From JAITMY01 sp031553765 (GTDB lineage Bacteria; Bacteroidota; Bacteroidia; Bacteroidales; UBA932), in NCBI GenBank assembly GCA_031553765.1, contig JAVBKY010000005.1:62001-126000 (forward strand): a DNA stretch of 64,000 nucleotides, in the 5' to 3' direction. Below are positions 24,047 through 32,837 of the stretch, one piece after another. Numbering within the stretch: the stretch's first letter is position 1; each line of letters starts with the position of its first letter. The position numbers and the translations under genes were made by a program. The notes under the pieces are model-generated. The model did not search any database. It was not told the origin of the DNA and was given only the letters and a program-made list of their open reading frames with translations.

Positions 24047-25059
24047 TACACATTTCTCAACTTGTCAAAAGTTCGTTTTCCCATAAGGAAGTAGCCTGCC
24101 ACTATACTACCTCGATACACCCCTTTCAAGTTTCGCATTTTTGATACCTTGCTGACATCTCTTTTCCCTTTCGCTAACTTGAGAAAAGCAGCGTGCGCTT
24201 TAAATACGGCGGCGGTGTAGTTAAACTTTAGCTGTAGCAAAAACATGGCAGCCGAAGCCCAGTCGAGCAAAATACGGAAGGCTATAACCGTGCTATGTAA
24301 CCCGTGCGGCAGATTTTTATGCAGCATGAGCAGGTTGTTGCGGTAGTTGTAAAACAGCTTGCGAGGGTTGTTATTGGGCAATGTTCCACCACCTACGTGA
24401 AATACTTCGGAGTTGCCTACATAGGAAATTTTGTAGCCTGCGTTTTGCATGCGCCAGCACAAATCAATTTCCTCCATGTGGGCAAAAAAGTCATCATCCA
24501 ATCCGCCTAACTCCTTATATAGCGCAGTGCGTACCATCATGCAGGCACCCGTGGCCCAAAAAATATCGCGCGTGTCGTTGTACTGAGCGTTGTCCTGCTC
24601 CAGCGTACCCAAAATTCTTCCACGGCAAAAAGGGTAGCCCAGTATGTCGATAAAACCCCCTGCAGCACCTGCGTACTCAAAGTTGCGGGGTTGTGAGAAG
24701 GAGCGTATTTTGGGCATGCAAGCGCCCACGTTGGCGTTAGCATCCATGTGTGCAACCAGCGGTTCAAGCCAGCCTTTTGGAACGTCCACATCGGAGTTGA
24801 GCAGCACGGTGTAGGTGGCATCTACTTGCGCTATGGCACGATTGTAACCGCCCGTGAAACCGTAGTTTTCACCGAACTTGATAATGCGTACTTGTGGGAA
24901 CTTATTTTGCACGTAGGCCAACGAGCCGTCGGTGGAGCCGTTGTCGGCTATCACTACTTCGGTTTCATCGTTAACCGTATTACGTATTACTGCGGGCAAA
25001 AAGTTGTGAAGAAACTGTTCGCCATTCCAGTTGAGTATTACAACAGAGGTTTTAATCAT
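24046..25059 (-). CDS. Glycosyltransferase family 2 (rhamnosyltransferase-like)
   Basis: 337 residues. TSVVILNWNGEQFLHNFLP and VVIADNGSTDGSL form the donor site, YTVLLNSDVDVPKGWL has the DxD motif, and ELGGLDDDFFAHMEEIDLCW is the acceptor-side motif typical of WbbL-type enzymes. A C-terminal amphipathic and basic tail may attach it to the membrane. It starts 2 bp after the inositol-phosphatase-like gene; the two form an operon. Confidence 0.85.
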   Translation of the reverse strand: MIKTSVVILNWNGEQFLHNFLPAVIRNTVNDETEVVIADNGSTDGSLAYVQNKFPQVRIIKFGENYGFTGGYNRAIAQVDATYTVLLNSDVDVPKGWLEPLVAHMDANANVGACMPKIRSFSQPRNFEYAGAAGGFIDILGYPFCRGRILGTLEQDNAQYNDTRDIFWATGACMMVRTALYKELGGLDDDFFAHMEEIDLCWRMQNAGYKISYVGNSEVFHVGGGTLPNNNPRKLFYNYRNNLLMLHKNLPHGLHSTVIAFRILLDWASAAMFLLQLKFNYTAAVFKAHAAFLKLAKGKRDVSKVSKMRNLKGVYRGSIVAGYFLMGKRTFDKLRNV

Positions 25060-25061
25060 GC

Positions 25062-25853
25062 TTATTCCAGGTGTTGTTTTACTACATTCAAAAATTCATC
25101 GTAAATGTTGCCGTTGGTGCACACCATTTCCTTACCGAAAATGTAGTTTTTACCACCGGAGAAATCGCTCACTTTACCACCTGCCTGTTGCACTATGAGT
25201 GCTCCGGCGGCTACGTCCCACGGTTGCAGCGAGTATTCGTAAAACGCCTCAAAGCGACCGCAGGCCACGTAAGCCATGTCGGTGGCGGCAGAGCCAAGGC
25301 GGCGCGCACCGTGCGAATTTTGCATAAAGTAGGTAAGGCTATTCATATAGCCCTGCATCTTATGAAAGTCGTAGTAGGGGAAGCCTGTAGCTATAAGTGA
25401 GTCGCCAATAGTCTTGGCATCCGATACGTGAATTTCCTTGCCGTTAAGGTAGGCCTTGTTGCCTTTCCACGCGTAAAAACACTCGTCGCACACTGCCTCG
25501 TATATTACGCCAATTACCACCTCGTCGCCATCCATAAGGGCAATGCTTACGGCGTAGGGTGGCAGACCATGAATAAAGTTGGTGGTGCCGTCCAGCGGGT
25601 CAATTACCCAGCGGTAGCGCTCGTTGTTACTTTCCGCGGTACCTTCTTCGGCTATAAATCCGGCTTCGGGCAGCAACTTACGCAAGGCGGCTACAATGCG
25701 TATTTCGGCATTTTTGTCCACATCGCTTACAAAATTATGTAGACCTTTAACCTCAATTCTATCAGTTGAAAAGTTTTTTCTTTCGCTTCGCAAAAATGCT
25801 CCGGTTTCGCGTGCTAAAGCGCATACTTCGGATGTGAGTTGTTCTAAGTTCAT
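25062..25853 (-). CDS. Inositol monophosphatase family protein
   Basis: 263 residues. The metal-dependent phosphatase motifs are complete: AEEGT, WVIDPLDGTTNFIHGLP and PWDVAAGALIVQQAGG. Bacterial relatives dephosphorylate inositol-1-phosphate or similar sugar phosphates, or act in ribosome maturation (SuhB). Just downstream is a glycosyltransferase, which may hint at sugar metabolism. Substrate not determined. Confidence 0.88.
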   Translation of the reverse strand: MNLEQLTSEVCALARETGAFLRSERKNFSTDRIEVKGLHNFVSDVDKNAEIRIVAALRKLLPEAGFIAEEGTAESNNERYRWVIDPLDGTTNFIHGLPPYAVSIALMDGDEVVIGVIYEAVCDECFYAWKGNKAYLNGKEIHVSDAKTIGDSLIATGFPYYDFHKMQGYMNSLTYFMQNSHGARRLGSAATDMAYVACGRFEAFYEYSLQPWDVAAGALIVQQAGGKVSDFSGGKNYIFGKEMVCTNGNIYDEFLNVVKQHLE

Positions 25854-25856
25854 TGT

Positions 25857-26634
25857 TTACTTGTTGAATTGCTTAACTGTTGAATTGTTTGTATTCAACT
25901 TTTTAAAAATCATCTGCTTCATGTTGGCTTGATAAACAGCGTAGCTACCTTTTACTTTTTTCTCCTGAACATAGTATAAGTTGATAATTAAGCGACCCTC
26001 TTTATCCTGTCCAATGAAAGATATTGCGGAGTTCGCTTTAGTCATGCTGTATAACATTAAATACCTGTTGCTTCCAATGTCATAGTTTTGATCCACTACA
26101 CGTTTGAATTTACCTTTGCCTTTTGATTTTTCGTACAGTTTAAATGTGTTTGCTGTTAGCAATAGATAAATATCATCCCCCCATATTGTCATAATTCAAC
26201 TTCGTGGAGCGATAAATTTTTCTTGCAGGGTACGATGCCGAATCCTCATATGTAATACTCCTATTTACTACAATTCGCCATTCTCCAATAATTGAATCTT
26301 TACTAAAAATCCTTGTACGCGGATCAAGTTGAACGTGTGTTCGGGCAGAGGGTATGCACCTCCATGCTTGAACTCCATTCATGTTCGATGCTATTCCTGT
26401 TTGCGTTTTTAGAATGTCCGGCGTTAAAAATTTTTCGTAAGAATTGTAATCTTTATCCCATTGCTCAAACGAGGATGAGTCAGGAAATAGATTGCAGTAA
26501 TCAAGGGGCAAATCAACATGCTCCATGGGTTCTTTGCTCATCCGATTGACGACTTCCTTTGAGACTCCGCAAGAGGTGAAAAATACGCCTACTACTGTGC
26601 TCAGAATTGCTATAGTGAAAATCTGTCTAATCAT
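25857..26634 (-). pseudogene. Lipoprotein gene split by a frameshift in a G6 run
   Basis: The first part (26634 down to 26173, 153 residues) starts with a lipoprotein signal, VVGVFFTSCGVSKE, and stops abruptly after LNYDNMGG. The second part (26192 down to 25857, 111 residues) continues the same kind of sequence, WGDDIYLLLTANTFKLYEKS, in another frame. Removing one G from the six-G run at about 26177-26182 joins them smoothly as YDNMGDDIYLLL, giving a protein of about 258 residues. Either the gene is broken, the run is phase-variable, or there is a sequencing error. The family is unknown; the Ser/Tyr-rich body has no recognisable domain. Confidence 0.7.
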
Positions 26635-26647
26635 TTTGCAATTTTAT

Positions 26648-26845
26648 GCCCCGAAGGGGCTAAATGTTAATAACCGTAGGTGAGCGAAGCGTAACCTACG
26701 GTATTGGTCAAGGCTGCTTTTTGCGCGCGGGTTAATGACTTATATCAGGGAAGTGTCTGCTCCGCGCGCTATGCAGTAATATTGCCTTAACCACGGGTTA
26801 CGCTTCGCTTACCCGCGGTTATTCAAATTTACTCCCTTCGGGAGT
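26648..26845. repeat. Family D composite hairpin repeat, copy 2
   Basis: Same order of hairpins as 20141-20342. In the first one the loop is inverted relative to copy 1 (GGTGAGCGAAGCGTAACC here, GGCTACGCTTCGCTCACC there). The right end, ACTCCCTTCGGGAGT, lies inside the 3' end of the cupin gene and supplies its last codons. Confidence 0.85.
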
Positions 26846-27340
26846 TGATGTTAACTCTTTCCATATGTCCCTAACATTTTCCTCCCCGTCAAAGTAACCT
26901 ACGGTTGAATCCTTGTTGAATATCTCGTAGGTAGGCACAATAAACAACTTGTTAGAGTCGGGATACTCACAAATGTCATGACCAATATAGGTTCTTATAT
27001 CCAAATAAACGCAAGGTTCTGCTGTGTGATTATACAGCTGATGCGCTCCTGTTTCGCCTTTTTCGAAAAATACTAAGTCACCGCTATTAACCACTTCTAA
27101 TCCTTTTGGTGTTCTCAATGTTGCCGAACCGCTGATTATCATAAAAAATTCCTCGGCATGTCGGTGAAAGTGGTATGCCGAAGAAAACTGCTCGGGATTT
27201 AGCTGGCGTAAATCAAAATTTAGATTCTTCGGATTTATTCCTTTTTTCACCCGAGAAATATCGGAAAGTAGCCTGAAGTTGTCTATTTTATTAGCGTCCT
27301 CCTGAAATTCTCGTTCGGTAGGTTTTATAATTGATGCCAT
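26819..27340 (-). CDS. Cupin-domain protein
   Basis: 173 residues with a single conserved beta-barrel: FSSAYHFHRHAEEFFMIISG is cupin motif 1 (His, His, Glu ligands) and GETGAHQLYNHT carries the motif 2 histidine. The metal site looks complete, but the reaction is unknown. Starting at ATG 27340 avoids overlap with the upstream gene and gives MASIIKPTERE. The last residues, TPEGSKFE, are encoded by a family D repeat. It follows the DUF1593 gene by 10 bp and is likely cotranscribed. Confidence 0.75.
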   Translation of the reverse strand: MASIIKPTEREFQEDANKIDNFRLLSDISRVKKGINPKNLNFDLRQLNPEQFSSAYHFHRHAEEFFMIISGSATLRTPKGLEVVNSGDLVFFEKGETGAHQLYNHTAEPCVYLDIRTYIGHDICEYPDSNKLFIVPTYEIFNKDSTVGYFDGEENVRDIWKELTSTPEGSKFE

Positions 27341-27350
27341 AACGATTTTT

Positions 27351-28643
27351 CTATTTAAGCCATTCCCAACGTTTTGCCCAATCCAATAGTATGCTTTTTC
27401 TCCACTTTGATACGGTTTTACCACCCTGTATTTTTCCGTCATACAGCTGCGGGTCAGCCTTGTCAGTGTACCAATTCTTCCCCAACTTATAATCGGTTGC
27501 ATGTGTTTTACCCGGCCAGCGGTTGTCGGCGACTAACTTCCCTTCCTGTATTGGAAAATTCGGGATGTTGGAGTTGAGCTTATAGCTGATAACTTCCGCT
27601 TGTTTTGGGATATATTTCAGGCCGTATTTGCCTTTGCCAAGGTAGTAGCCTGCCCACTTTTGCACTTCCTTTTTGTACGGTGTTTCCATCCAAAAGCAAA
27701 TGGAATCGGCAGGTATATCCAATTCGGGGCCTGTTAGGTTAAACTCCACAATGGTGCAAAATGCAACGATGTCCGTTATGTTTGTAACACGATTAAATAC
27801 CACGCGCGGGCTATGGTCAAATTTCTCAAAGCTGCCGCCCCAACTTTCACGCGAGGGATTGTTGGGATCGCCATCCATCATATACAAAAGCGAGGGCGTG
27901 TCACCCATTTTGACATCGCCCTTATAGTAGTTTTTGAAGTCCTTACCCAAATGCCCTGCGGCTTGAATGTATTTATCATAGTAATCGGAATTATTTACGC
28001 TGTCCAATGTGTTTTTATTGGAAAATAGCCCATAGTAGGAGGAGTTAACTTCAATAAACCACAATTCCGGAAAGTTGGCAGCAATGTAGGCATAGCTGTT
28101 TGCACTCCACTTTTTGTTAGGCCCTCCAATCCAGTATATGCGTATGTTTTTTTGAATTTCGGGGGCATCATGTAAGGCTTGTGCTACATCTTCAAGTCCT
28201 CCCCAGCCCAATATCCAAAGAGGCTGTGTACTTTTTTTCTTAGCACACTCAATAATCCACTTTGAACCCTCAGTGGCGGTCGTATAGCCTTCATACGGAG
28301 CATTGCCTCGCTTCCCTTGTTTGGTTACCGACCGCAAGTAGTCGGGCGTGGCAAGGTCTTTTTGATGCTTTACTAACTTTGGAAAATCTTTCTCATACAG
28401 ATCGATCATGCGTAAAATTTCTTCCTTACTCCCATTGCCGTAGGAGGGTGAAGAAACAAGCCCTTCAATAATGAACTTTTCGCTGTACATAAGCAAATGG
28501 ATCATAGATTGATTGTCATCGGGGTCGGTTCCGCCAATATCTGTGCTGATAAGAATTCGGGGCTTGATGGGTACAGGTTGTTGTGCCATCAGGCTGACCG
28601 AGTAGAAGCTGCATAGAAATATTATAATGAATTTACTTCTCAT
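27351..28643 (-). CDS. Secreted DUF1593 nucleoside-hydrolase-like protein
   Basis: 430 residues with a signal peptide (MRSKFIIIFLCSFYSVSLMA). The first domain opens with RILISTDIGGTDPDDNQSM, the Asp-rich calcium site also found in inosine-uridine nucleoside hydrolases, and has LWILGWGGLEDVAQAL. This is the DUF1593 family, often linked to plant-polysaccharide loci. A beta-rich C-terminal part is shorter than in many relatives. It probably acts in the periplasm as an N- or O-glycoside hydrolase; the substrate is unknown. Confidence 0.85.
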   Translation of the reverse strand: MRSKFIIIFLCSFYSVSLMAQQPVPIKPRILISTDIGGTDPDDNQSMIHLLMYSEKFIIEGLVSSPSYGNGSKEEILRMIDLYEKDFPKLVKHQKDLATPDYLRSVTKQGKRGNAPYEGYTTATEGSKWIIECAKKKSTQPLWILGWGGLEDVAQALHDAPEIQKNIRIYWIGGPNKKWSANSYAYIAANFPELWFIEVNSSYYGLFSNKNTLDSVNNSDYYDKYIQAAGHLGKDFKNYYKGDVKMGDTPSLLYMMDGDPNNPSRESWGGSFEKFDHSPRVVFNRVTNITDIVAFCTIVEFNLTGPELDIPADSICFWMETPYKKEVQKWAGYYLGKGKYGLKYIPKQAEVISYKLNSNIPNFPIQEGKLVADNRWPGKTHATDYKLGKNWYTDKADPQLYDGKIQGGKTVSKWRKSILLDWAKRWEWLK

Positions 28644-28718
28644 TTAGATTAATTTTCAATTATTTGTTATTCCTATTATTTCTACGATGTGTTTAATTTT
28701 ATCCAACTCTTCCAATTA

Positions 28719-29474
28719 TCATTTGGACGTAGCGCATTTTTTTACGCTTATAAAATCCAATATATGTTGTAGTGCCTCGGCTTGTTGTTGTTCTCTGCTA
28801 ATGTTAGCTCTGTTATCTCCCAATTGAAAGCCATAATAGCCAAATTGCGAATGATTTGCTCCGTCTATTCGTGCAAATTTTGTTGTTACAGGTAATTTTG
28901 ATTTGTTTGCCAATATTGATTTCTCATCCGCTATGCCGTCTTTTGAACCGTAGATTTTTAAAATTGATATTGTAGCGTCAGCAAGAGAAATGTCTCTTGG
29001 ATGAGATGTCCCAATTAGTATGAGTTGGTCCACTAAACCAGGATTTTCATATGCAAATTGCGCGCACATTTTTGCTCCTTGCGAATGCCCTGAGAGAATA
29101 TAGGTTTTGGTTGTGTCGTTAAGTAAATTTAGTTCTTTTGGCTTGTTATATCCCTTTGATGCAAGCCCCCAAGGCATTTTTATTAAATATACCCTTATGT
29201 TGTTTGCTGCAATCTTTTTACAAAGTGGTGCATAAGCCTTAGGCTCAACCATTGCTCCGGGATAAAATATCAAAATATTTTCACCTTCCTGGGCGGGAGT
29301 AAATAAATAGAAGTCATTGGTAATATCAATGCTAACGCTGTTATCGTTTTGAAGAAGTAACTTGTTAACTCCGTGAGATTGATATGAATGAAATAGCCAA
29401 AACATAAAAACAATTCCGATCAACATCCAAATTGTTATTATGATTCTTTTGAATGACCATTTCTTCTTTGTCAT
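28719..29474 (-). CDS. Alpha/beta hydrolase with N-terminal membrane anchor
   Basis: 251 residues. A hydrophobic segment (about 10-28, IIITIWMLIGIVFMFWLF) anchors it with the catalytic part outside. YILSGHSQGAKMCAQFAYEN contains the nucleophile Ser of GHSQG, IYGSKDGIADE the acidic residue and GANHSQFGYYG the His, a full catalytic triad. The GHSQG elbow with ILIFYPGAMVEP resembles the dienelactone-hydrolase/esterase branch. Substrate unknown. Confidence 0.8.
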   Translation of the reverse strand: MTKKKWSFKRIIITIWMLIGIVFMFWLFHSYQSHGVNKLLLQNDNSVSIDITNDFYLFTPAQEGENILIFYPGAMVEPKAYAPLCKKIAANNIRVYLIKMPWGLASKGYNKPKELNLLNDTTKTYILSGHSQGAKMCAQFAYENPGLVDQLILIGTSHPRDISLADATISILKIYGSKDGIADEKSILANKSKLPVTTKFARIDGANHSQFGYYGFQLGDNRANISREQQQAEALQHILDFISVKKCATSK

Positions 29475-29516
29475 CTTCTATCTGCCCTAATCCTGTTTAT
29501 ATATCATGTTGCATAG

Positions 29517-31505
29517 TTACTCTTTCATCTTCTTCAACACCGTCACCGTCCTACTCGGCAAATACAACTTCAGCATATTCTTCTTATTCTCAAACACCGT
29601 AAAGTGTTCCGTTTTTTCATCTACCCGTGCAAAGCCGTTGAACTTTTTGCAGTCGCTGCAAAGTAGGGTTTTGTACTTGCCTGCGTCAATTTCAAAGCCG
29701 TAGTTGGTAAACGATTTTGAGGGGTTGAAGTTGAAGGCAAATATCACGTCGCCGCGCTTGAATATGAGTACTTGGTCGGCCGTGTTTTGAATAATGGCAA
29801 AGGGGCGCTCCTTGTATATCTTTTCCTTTTTTGCCAGCGTAATCATGGCCTTATCCCACTCCTGCAGAAAACGGTAGCGCAGGTTCGTGTCGTCGGCAAG
29901 GTGCCACTGGCGGCGGGCGTAGTGGTAACTCCAGTTGTTGCCCTCGCGTGGGAAGTCAATCCACTCGGGGTTACCAAATTCGTTACCCATAAAGTTAAGG
30001 TAGCCGTCGCCGGCGGTAGCGAGCGACATTATGCGAATGAGCTTGTGCAGCGCCGTGCCGCGGTCAACCACTACGCTGGGTTCAAACACGCTCATGCCCG
30101 TGTACATTTCCTTGTCGAGCAGCCAGAATATAATAGTTTTGTCGCCCACCATAGCTTGGTCGTGACACTCGGCGTAGGATATGGTATGCTCGTCCTTGCG
30201 CTTGTTGGTTAGCTCGTAAAACATATCGCCCACATGCCACTCTTCGTCTTTTTTCTTCTTGAGTGTTTTAATCCAAAAGTCGGCTACACCCATGCTCATA
30301 CGGAAGTCGAAGCCCATGCCGCCATCCTTTGAGGGCACGGCCAGGCCGGGCATGCCGCTCACATCCTCGGCTATGCTGAGGGCGGCGGGGTTTACCTCGT
30401 GAATAAGTTTATTGGCAAGGCTAAGGTAGGTAATGGCCTCCTCGTCGGAATTCTCGTCGAAGTACATGCCGTAGTTGACAAAGTCAATGCCCAAGCCGTG
30501 GTGCAGGTACATCATGCTGGTAACGCCATCGAAGCGGAATCCGTCGAACTTGAACTCGTCCATCCAGTACTTGCAGTTGGATAACAGGAAGGATATGACC
30601 TCGTGCTTGCCGTAGTTGAAGCAACGCGAATCCCATACGGGGTGCTGCCCGCGTGGTCCGCTGTGGAAGTATTGATAGTCGGTACCGTCAAAGTGGCTTA
30701 GTCCTTCTGCGTCGTTTTTTACAGCGTGCGAGTGCACTATATCCATAATTACGGTAATGCCTAAACCATGTGCCTCGTCAATTAACGCTTTAAGTTCCTC
30801 TGGCGTACCGAAGCGGAAGCTGGGAGCGTAGAAATTTGACACCTGATAGCCGAACGATCCGTAGTAGGGGTGCTCCTGTATGGCCATGAACTGAATTACG
30901 TTGTAACCCAAGTTGGCTATACGCGGCAGCACATTTTTGCGAAATTCGTCGTAGGTGCCTACACGATATTCCTCGGTAGCCATGCCAATGTGTGCCTCGT
31001 AAATCAGCGGATTTTTTACGCGCTTGGGTTGCTCGTTTTTCCACTTGTAGGGCTTGACAGGATTCCAAACCTGCGCGGAGAAAACGTGCGTTTTTTCGTC
31101 CTGCACCACGCGGCGGCAGTGCGAGGGAATGCGTTCTCCACTGCCGTTTTCCCAAACTATAAGCAGCTTGTACAGGTCGCAGTGTTTGAGGGCATCTGTA
31201 GGTAGAATTATTTCCCAGTTGCCCGCACCAATATTTTGCATTCCCCAACGGCTGTCGGGTTTCCAGTTATTGAAGTCTCCTATGAGATACACATACTTGG
31301 CGTTGGGTGCCCACTCGCGCAGCATCCAGCTGTGGCCTGTGTTGTGCAGACCGTAGTACAGGTGGTTGTTGGCAATATCGGCAAGCGAACCCTTGCCTGC
31401 GGTAAACTTTTTCTCGGTTGCCTCAACTTTTTCAATGCGGCGTTGGATAACCTGTTCGTAAGGTTTTAAACCGGGGTCGTTGGTTACGAGTGCGGGTGTT
31501 TTCAT
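29517..31505 (-). CDS. glgB: 1,4-alpha-glucan branching enzyme
   Basis: 662 residues. An N-terminal CBM48-like region (YVYLIGDFNNWKPDSRWG) precedes a GH13 barrel with motif I MDIVHSH, motif II GFRFDGVTSMMY (nucleophile Asp), SIAEDVSGMPGL (acid/base Glu) and YAECHDQAMVGDKT. The order and wording of these motifs match eukaryote-type branching enzymes (GBE1-like), common in Bacteroidetes, more than E. coli GlgB. It forms alpha-1,6 branches in glycogen. The ATG at 31505 is chosen over an upstream in-frame start. No other glycogen gene is in the window. Confidence 0.93.
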   Translation of the reverse strand: MKTPALVTNDPGLKPYEQVIQRRIEKVEATEKKFTAGKGSLADIANNHLYYGLHNTGHSWMLREWAPNAKYVYLIGDFNNWKPDSRWGMQNIGAGNWEIILPTDALKHCDLYKLLIVWENGSGERIPSHCRRVVQDEKTHVFSAQVWNPVKPYKWKNEQPKRVKNPLIYEAHIGMATEEYRVGTYDEFRKNVLPRIANLGYNVIQFMAIQEHPYYGSFGYQVSNFYAPSFRFGTPEELKALIDEAHGLGITVIMDIVHSHAVKNDAEGLSHFDGTDYQYFHSGPRGQHPVWDSRCFNYGKHEVISFLLSNCKYWMDEFKFDGFRFDGVTSMMYLHHGLGIDFVNYGMYFDENSDEEAITYLSLANKLIHEVNPAALSIAEDVSGMPGLAVPSKDGGMGFDFRMSMGVADFWIKTLKKKKDEEWHVGDMFYELTNKRKDEHTISYAECHDQAMVGDKTIIFWLLDKEMYTGMSVFEPSVVVDRGTALHKLIRIMSLATAGDGYLNFMGNEFGNPEWIDFPREGNNWSYHYARRQWHLADDTNLRYRFLQEWDKAMITLAKKEKIYKERPFAIIQNTADQVLIFKRGDVIFAFNFNPSKSFTNYGFEIDAGKYKTLLCSDCKKFNGFARVDEKTEHFTVFENKKNMLKLYLPSRTVTVLKKMKE

Positions 31506-31561
31506 AGGTTTGCCGATTTTAAATTTACCACTGACCAATAAAACGTGAGGCGGGAAAGACT

Positions 31562-32554
31562 TTATTTGCTAAGGTTGAGCATTACGCCCTGACCGTTACT
31601 GAGCATGTATTGCGGCAGCTTGCCATCCCACTTTTGTATCCACTCCAAGTCCACAATCTTTGGGTTGTTCACCACCGATTGACCCTTGATTTGAAGCGCG
31701 CGGGCTTCACCCTCTGCCTTCAAAATGGCGATGTTTTTGTCAATAGCGGCCTGAACTTCCTGCTCCTTTTTTTGCTTGGTGATTTCTATCAGCGTAAGCA
31801 CGCGCTGCTCCTCCAACTTCTTGGCGTTAATGGCAGACTCATAGTCGTCGTTGTAGTACACTTCGCGAATGTCGATTTGGTTGAGGATGAGGTGGTAGGA
31901 TTGGATATCCTTCTTCATTTTTTCAAATACCTCGTCCTGAATATTCTGCCTGCGGTTGGAGTACACTTCTATGGGGTTGTACTTCGACACGGTTAGTGCA
32001 AGCGCCGATTTCAACTTCGGCTTAATTACGTTTTCCTCGAGCCAGTAAAAACGACCTGAGTTGCCGCCATCCAGCTCGCTCACGTTGTCGTAAATCCACC
32101 AAGCGTACTCGGGGTCAATTGCCCATGAAGCCGAAATGTCAAATCCCATCTTAATACCGTCAATGGTGGGTGCCCATACCGTTCCCGTTTGAGTAGCCGA
32201 AGCCTTATAGTCCTTGTAGTTTTCATCGCCACGCGATACGCTGGTTTGGCGGGCGCAGGTATATACTTGCGCGGTTTTGTCCATGAGTTTTACCCTGTAA
32301 ACAGGCAAAATCATGTGCCAACCCGTAGGGTACGACTGCTGTTTTACGCCGCCGGGGGTAATAACCACGCCACAGTTTTGCGCCGGAATAACGGTAAGGA
32401 ATGAAAGCACTACAATCAACGCTATTGGCAGTATTACAAACCCAAATAGTGAATCGGGCAATTTTGATTTCGTCTTGGGTTGTTTATTGTATACCTTGGC
32501 TGCGGCCCAATAAATAATACAGATTACGGCTAGAAAAATGAGAGTCGATTTCAT
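31562..32554 (-). CDS. SPFH/prohibitin-like membrane protein
   Basis: 330 residues. Two hydrophobic stretches at the N-terminus (1-16 and about 38-58), then a Band 7/SPFH domain (about 60-240) and an Ala/Glu/Lys-rich coiled region (KKLEEQRVLTLIEITKQKKE, AILKAEGEARALQIKGQS). It ends in a short tail that mentions QWDGKLPQYML, as in prohibitin-like proteins. Such proteins oligomerise at the membrane and organise microdomains or protease partners. It begins 15 bp after the S4-domain gene. Confidence 0.85.
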   Translation of the reverse strand: MKSTLIFLAVICIIYWAAAKVYNKQPKTKSKLPDSLFGFVILPIALIVVLSFLTVIPAQNCGVVITPGGVKQQSYPTGWHMILPVYRVKLMDKTAQVYTCARQTSVSRGDENYKDYKASATQTGTVWAPTIDGIKMGFDISASWAIDPEYAWWIYDNVSELDGGNSGRFYWLEENVIKPKLKSALALTVSKYNPIEVYSNRRQNIQDEVFEKMKKDIQSYHLILNQIDIREVYYNDDYESAINAKKLEEQRVLTLIEITKQKKEQEVQAAIDKNIAILKAEGEARALQIKGQSVVNNPKIVDLEWIQKWDGKLPQYMLSNGQGVMLNLSK

Positions 32555-32569
32555 AGAAAAAGTGTGTTT

Positions 32570-32779
32570 TTAAATTACGGTAATCTTGCTGTCGAGTGCT
32601 TCAACCACGAAGCCACTGCGGATTTTAGCGCGCTTGCGCAGCTCCGTTTCGCCGTTAACCTTCACCACACCATCCAGCACCATTTGCTGTGCTTCGCTGC
32701 CTGAATAGGCTATGCCCGCGGCTTTGAGCAGCTGAATGAGGGGAATGAATTCTTGGTCTTCTTTGAGGTGAAATTCCAT
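32570..32779 (-). CDS. S4-domain RNA-binding protein, YbcJ-like
   Basis: 69 residues, all S4-like: IQLLKAAGIAYSGSEAQQMV and GVVKVNGETELRKRAKIRSG, the fold that binds RNA in ribosomal protein S4 and pseudouridine synthases. Free-standing S4 proteins of this size are related to YbcJ and RqcH/RqcP-type factors. The ATG at 32779 is preferred to an upstream TTG. It may be cotranscribed with the SPFH gene. Confidence 0.85.
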   Translation of the reverse strand: MEFHLKEDQEFIPLIQLLKAAGIAYSGSEAQQMVLDGVVKVNGETELRKRAKIRSGFVVEALDSKITVI

Positions 32780-32801
32780 AGTTGTTACTGTTCTTGCCAA
32801 T

Positions 32802-32837
32802 ACCCTAACAGGGCTTAAAGTCCCTGTTAGGGTTAGT
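32802..32837. repeat. Family B hairpin downstream of the RAYT gene
   Basis: ACCCTAACAGGG and CCCTGTTAGGGT (12 bp) around CTTAAAGT, the right arm extended by TAGT. It sits directly at the 3' end of the transposase gene. Confidence 0.9.

Noticed and set aside
25624..25932. 102-codon frame opposite the inositol-phosphatase-like gene
   Set aside because: Antisense shadow of well-supported genes; no promoter or domain.
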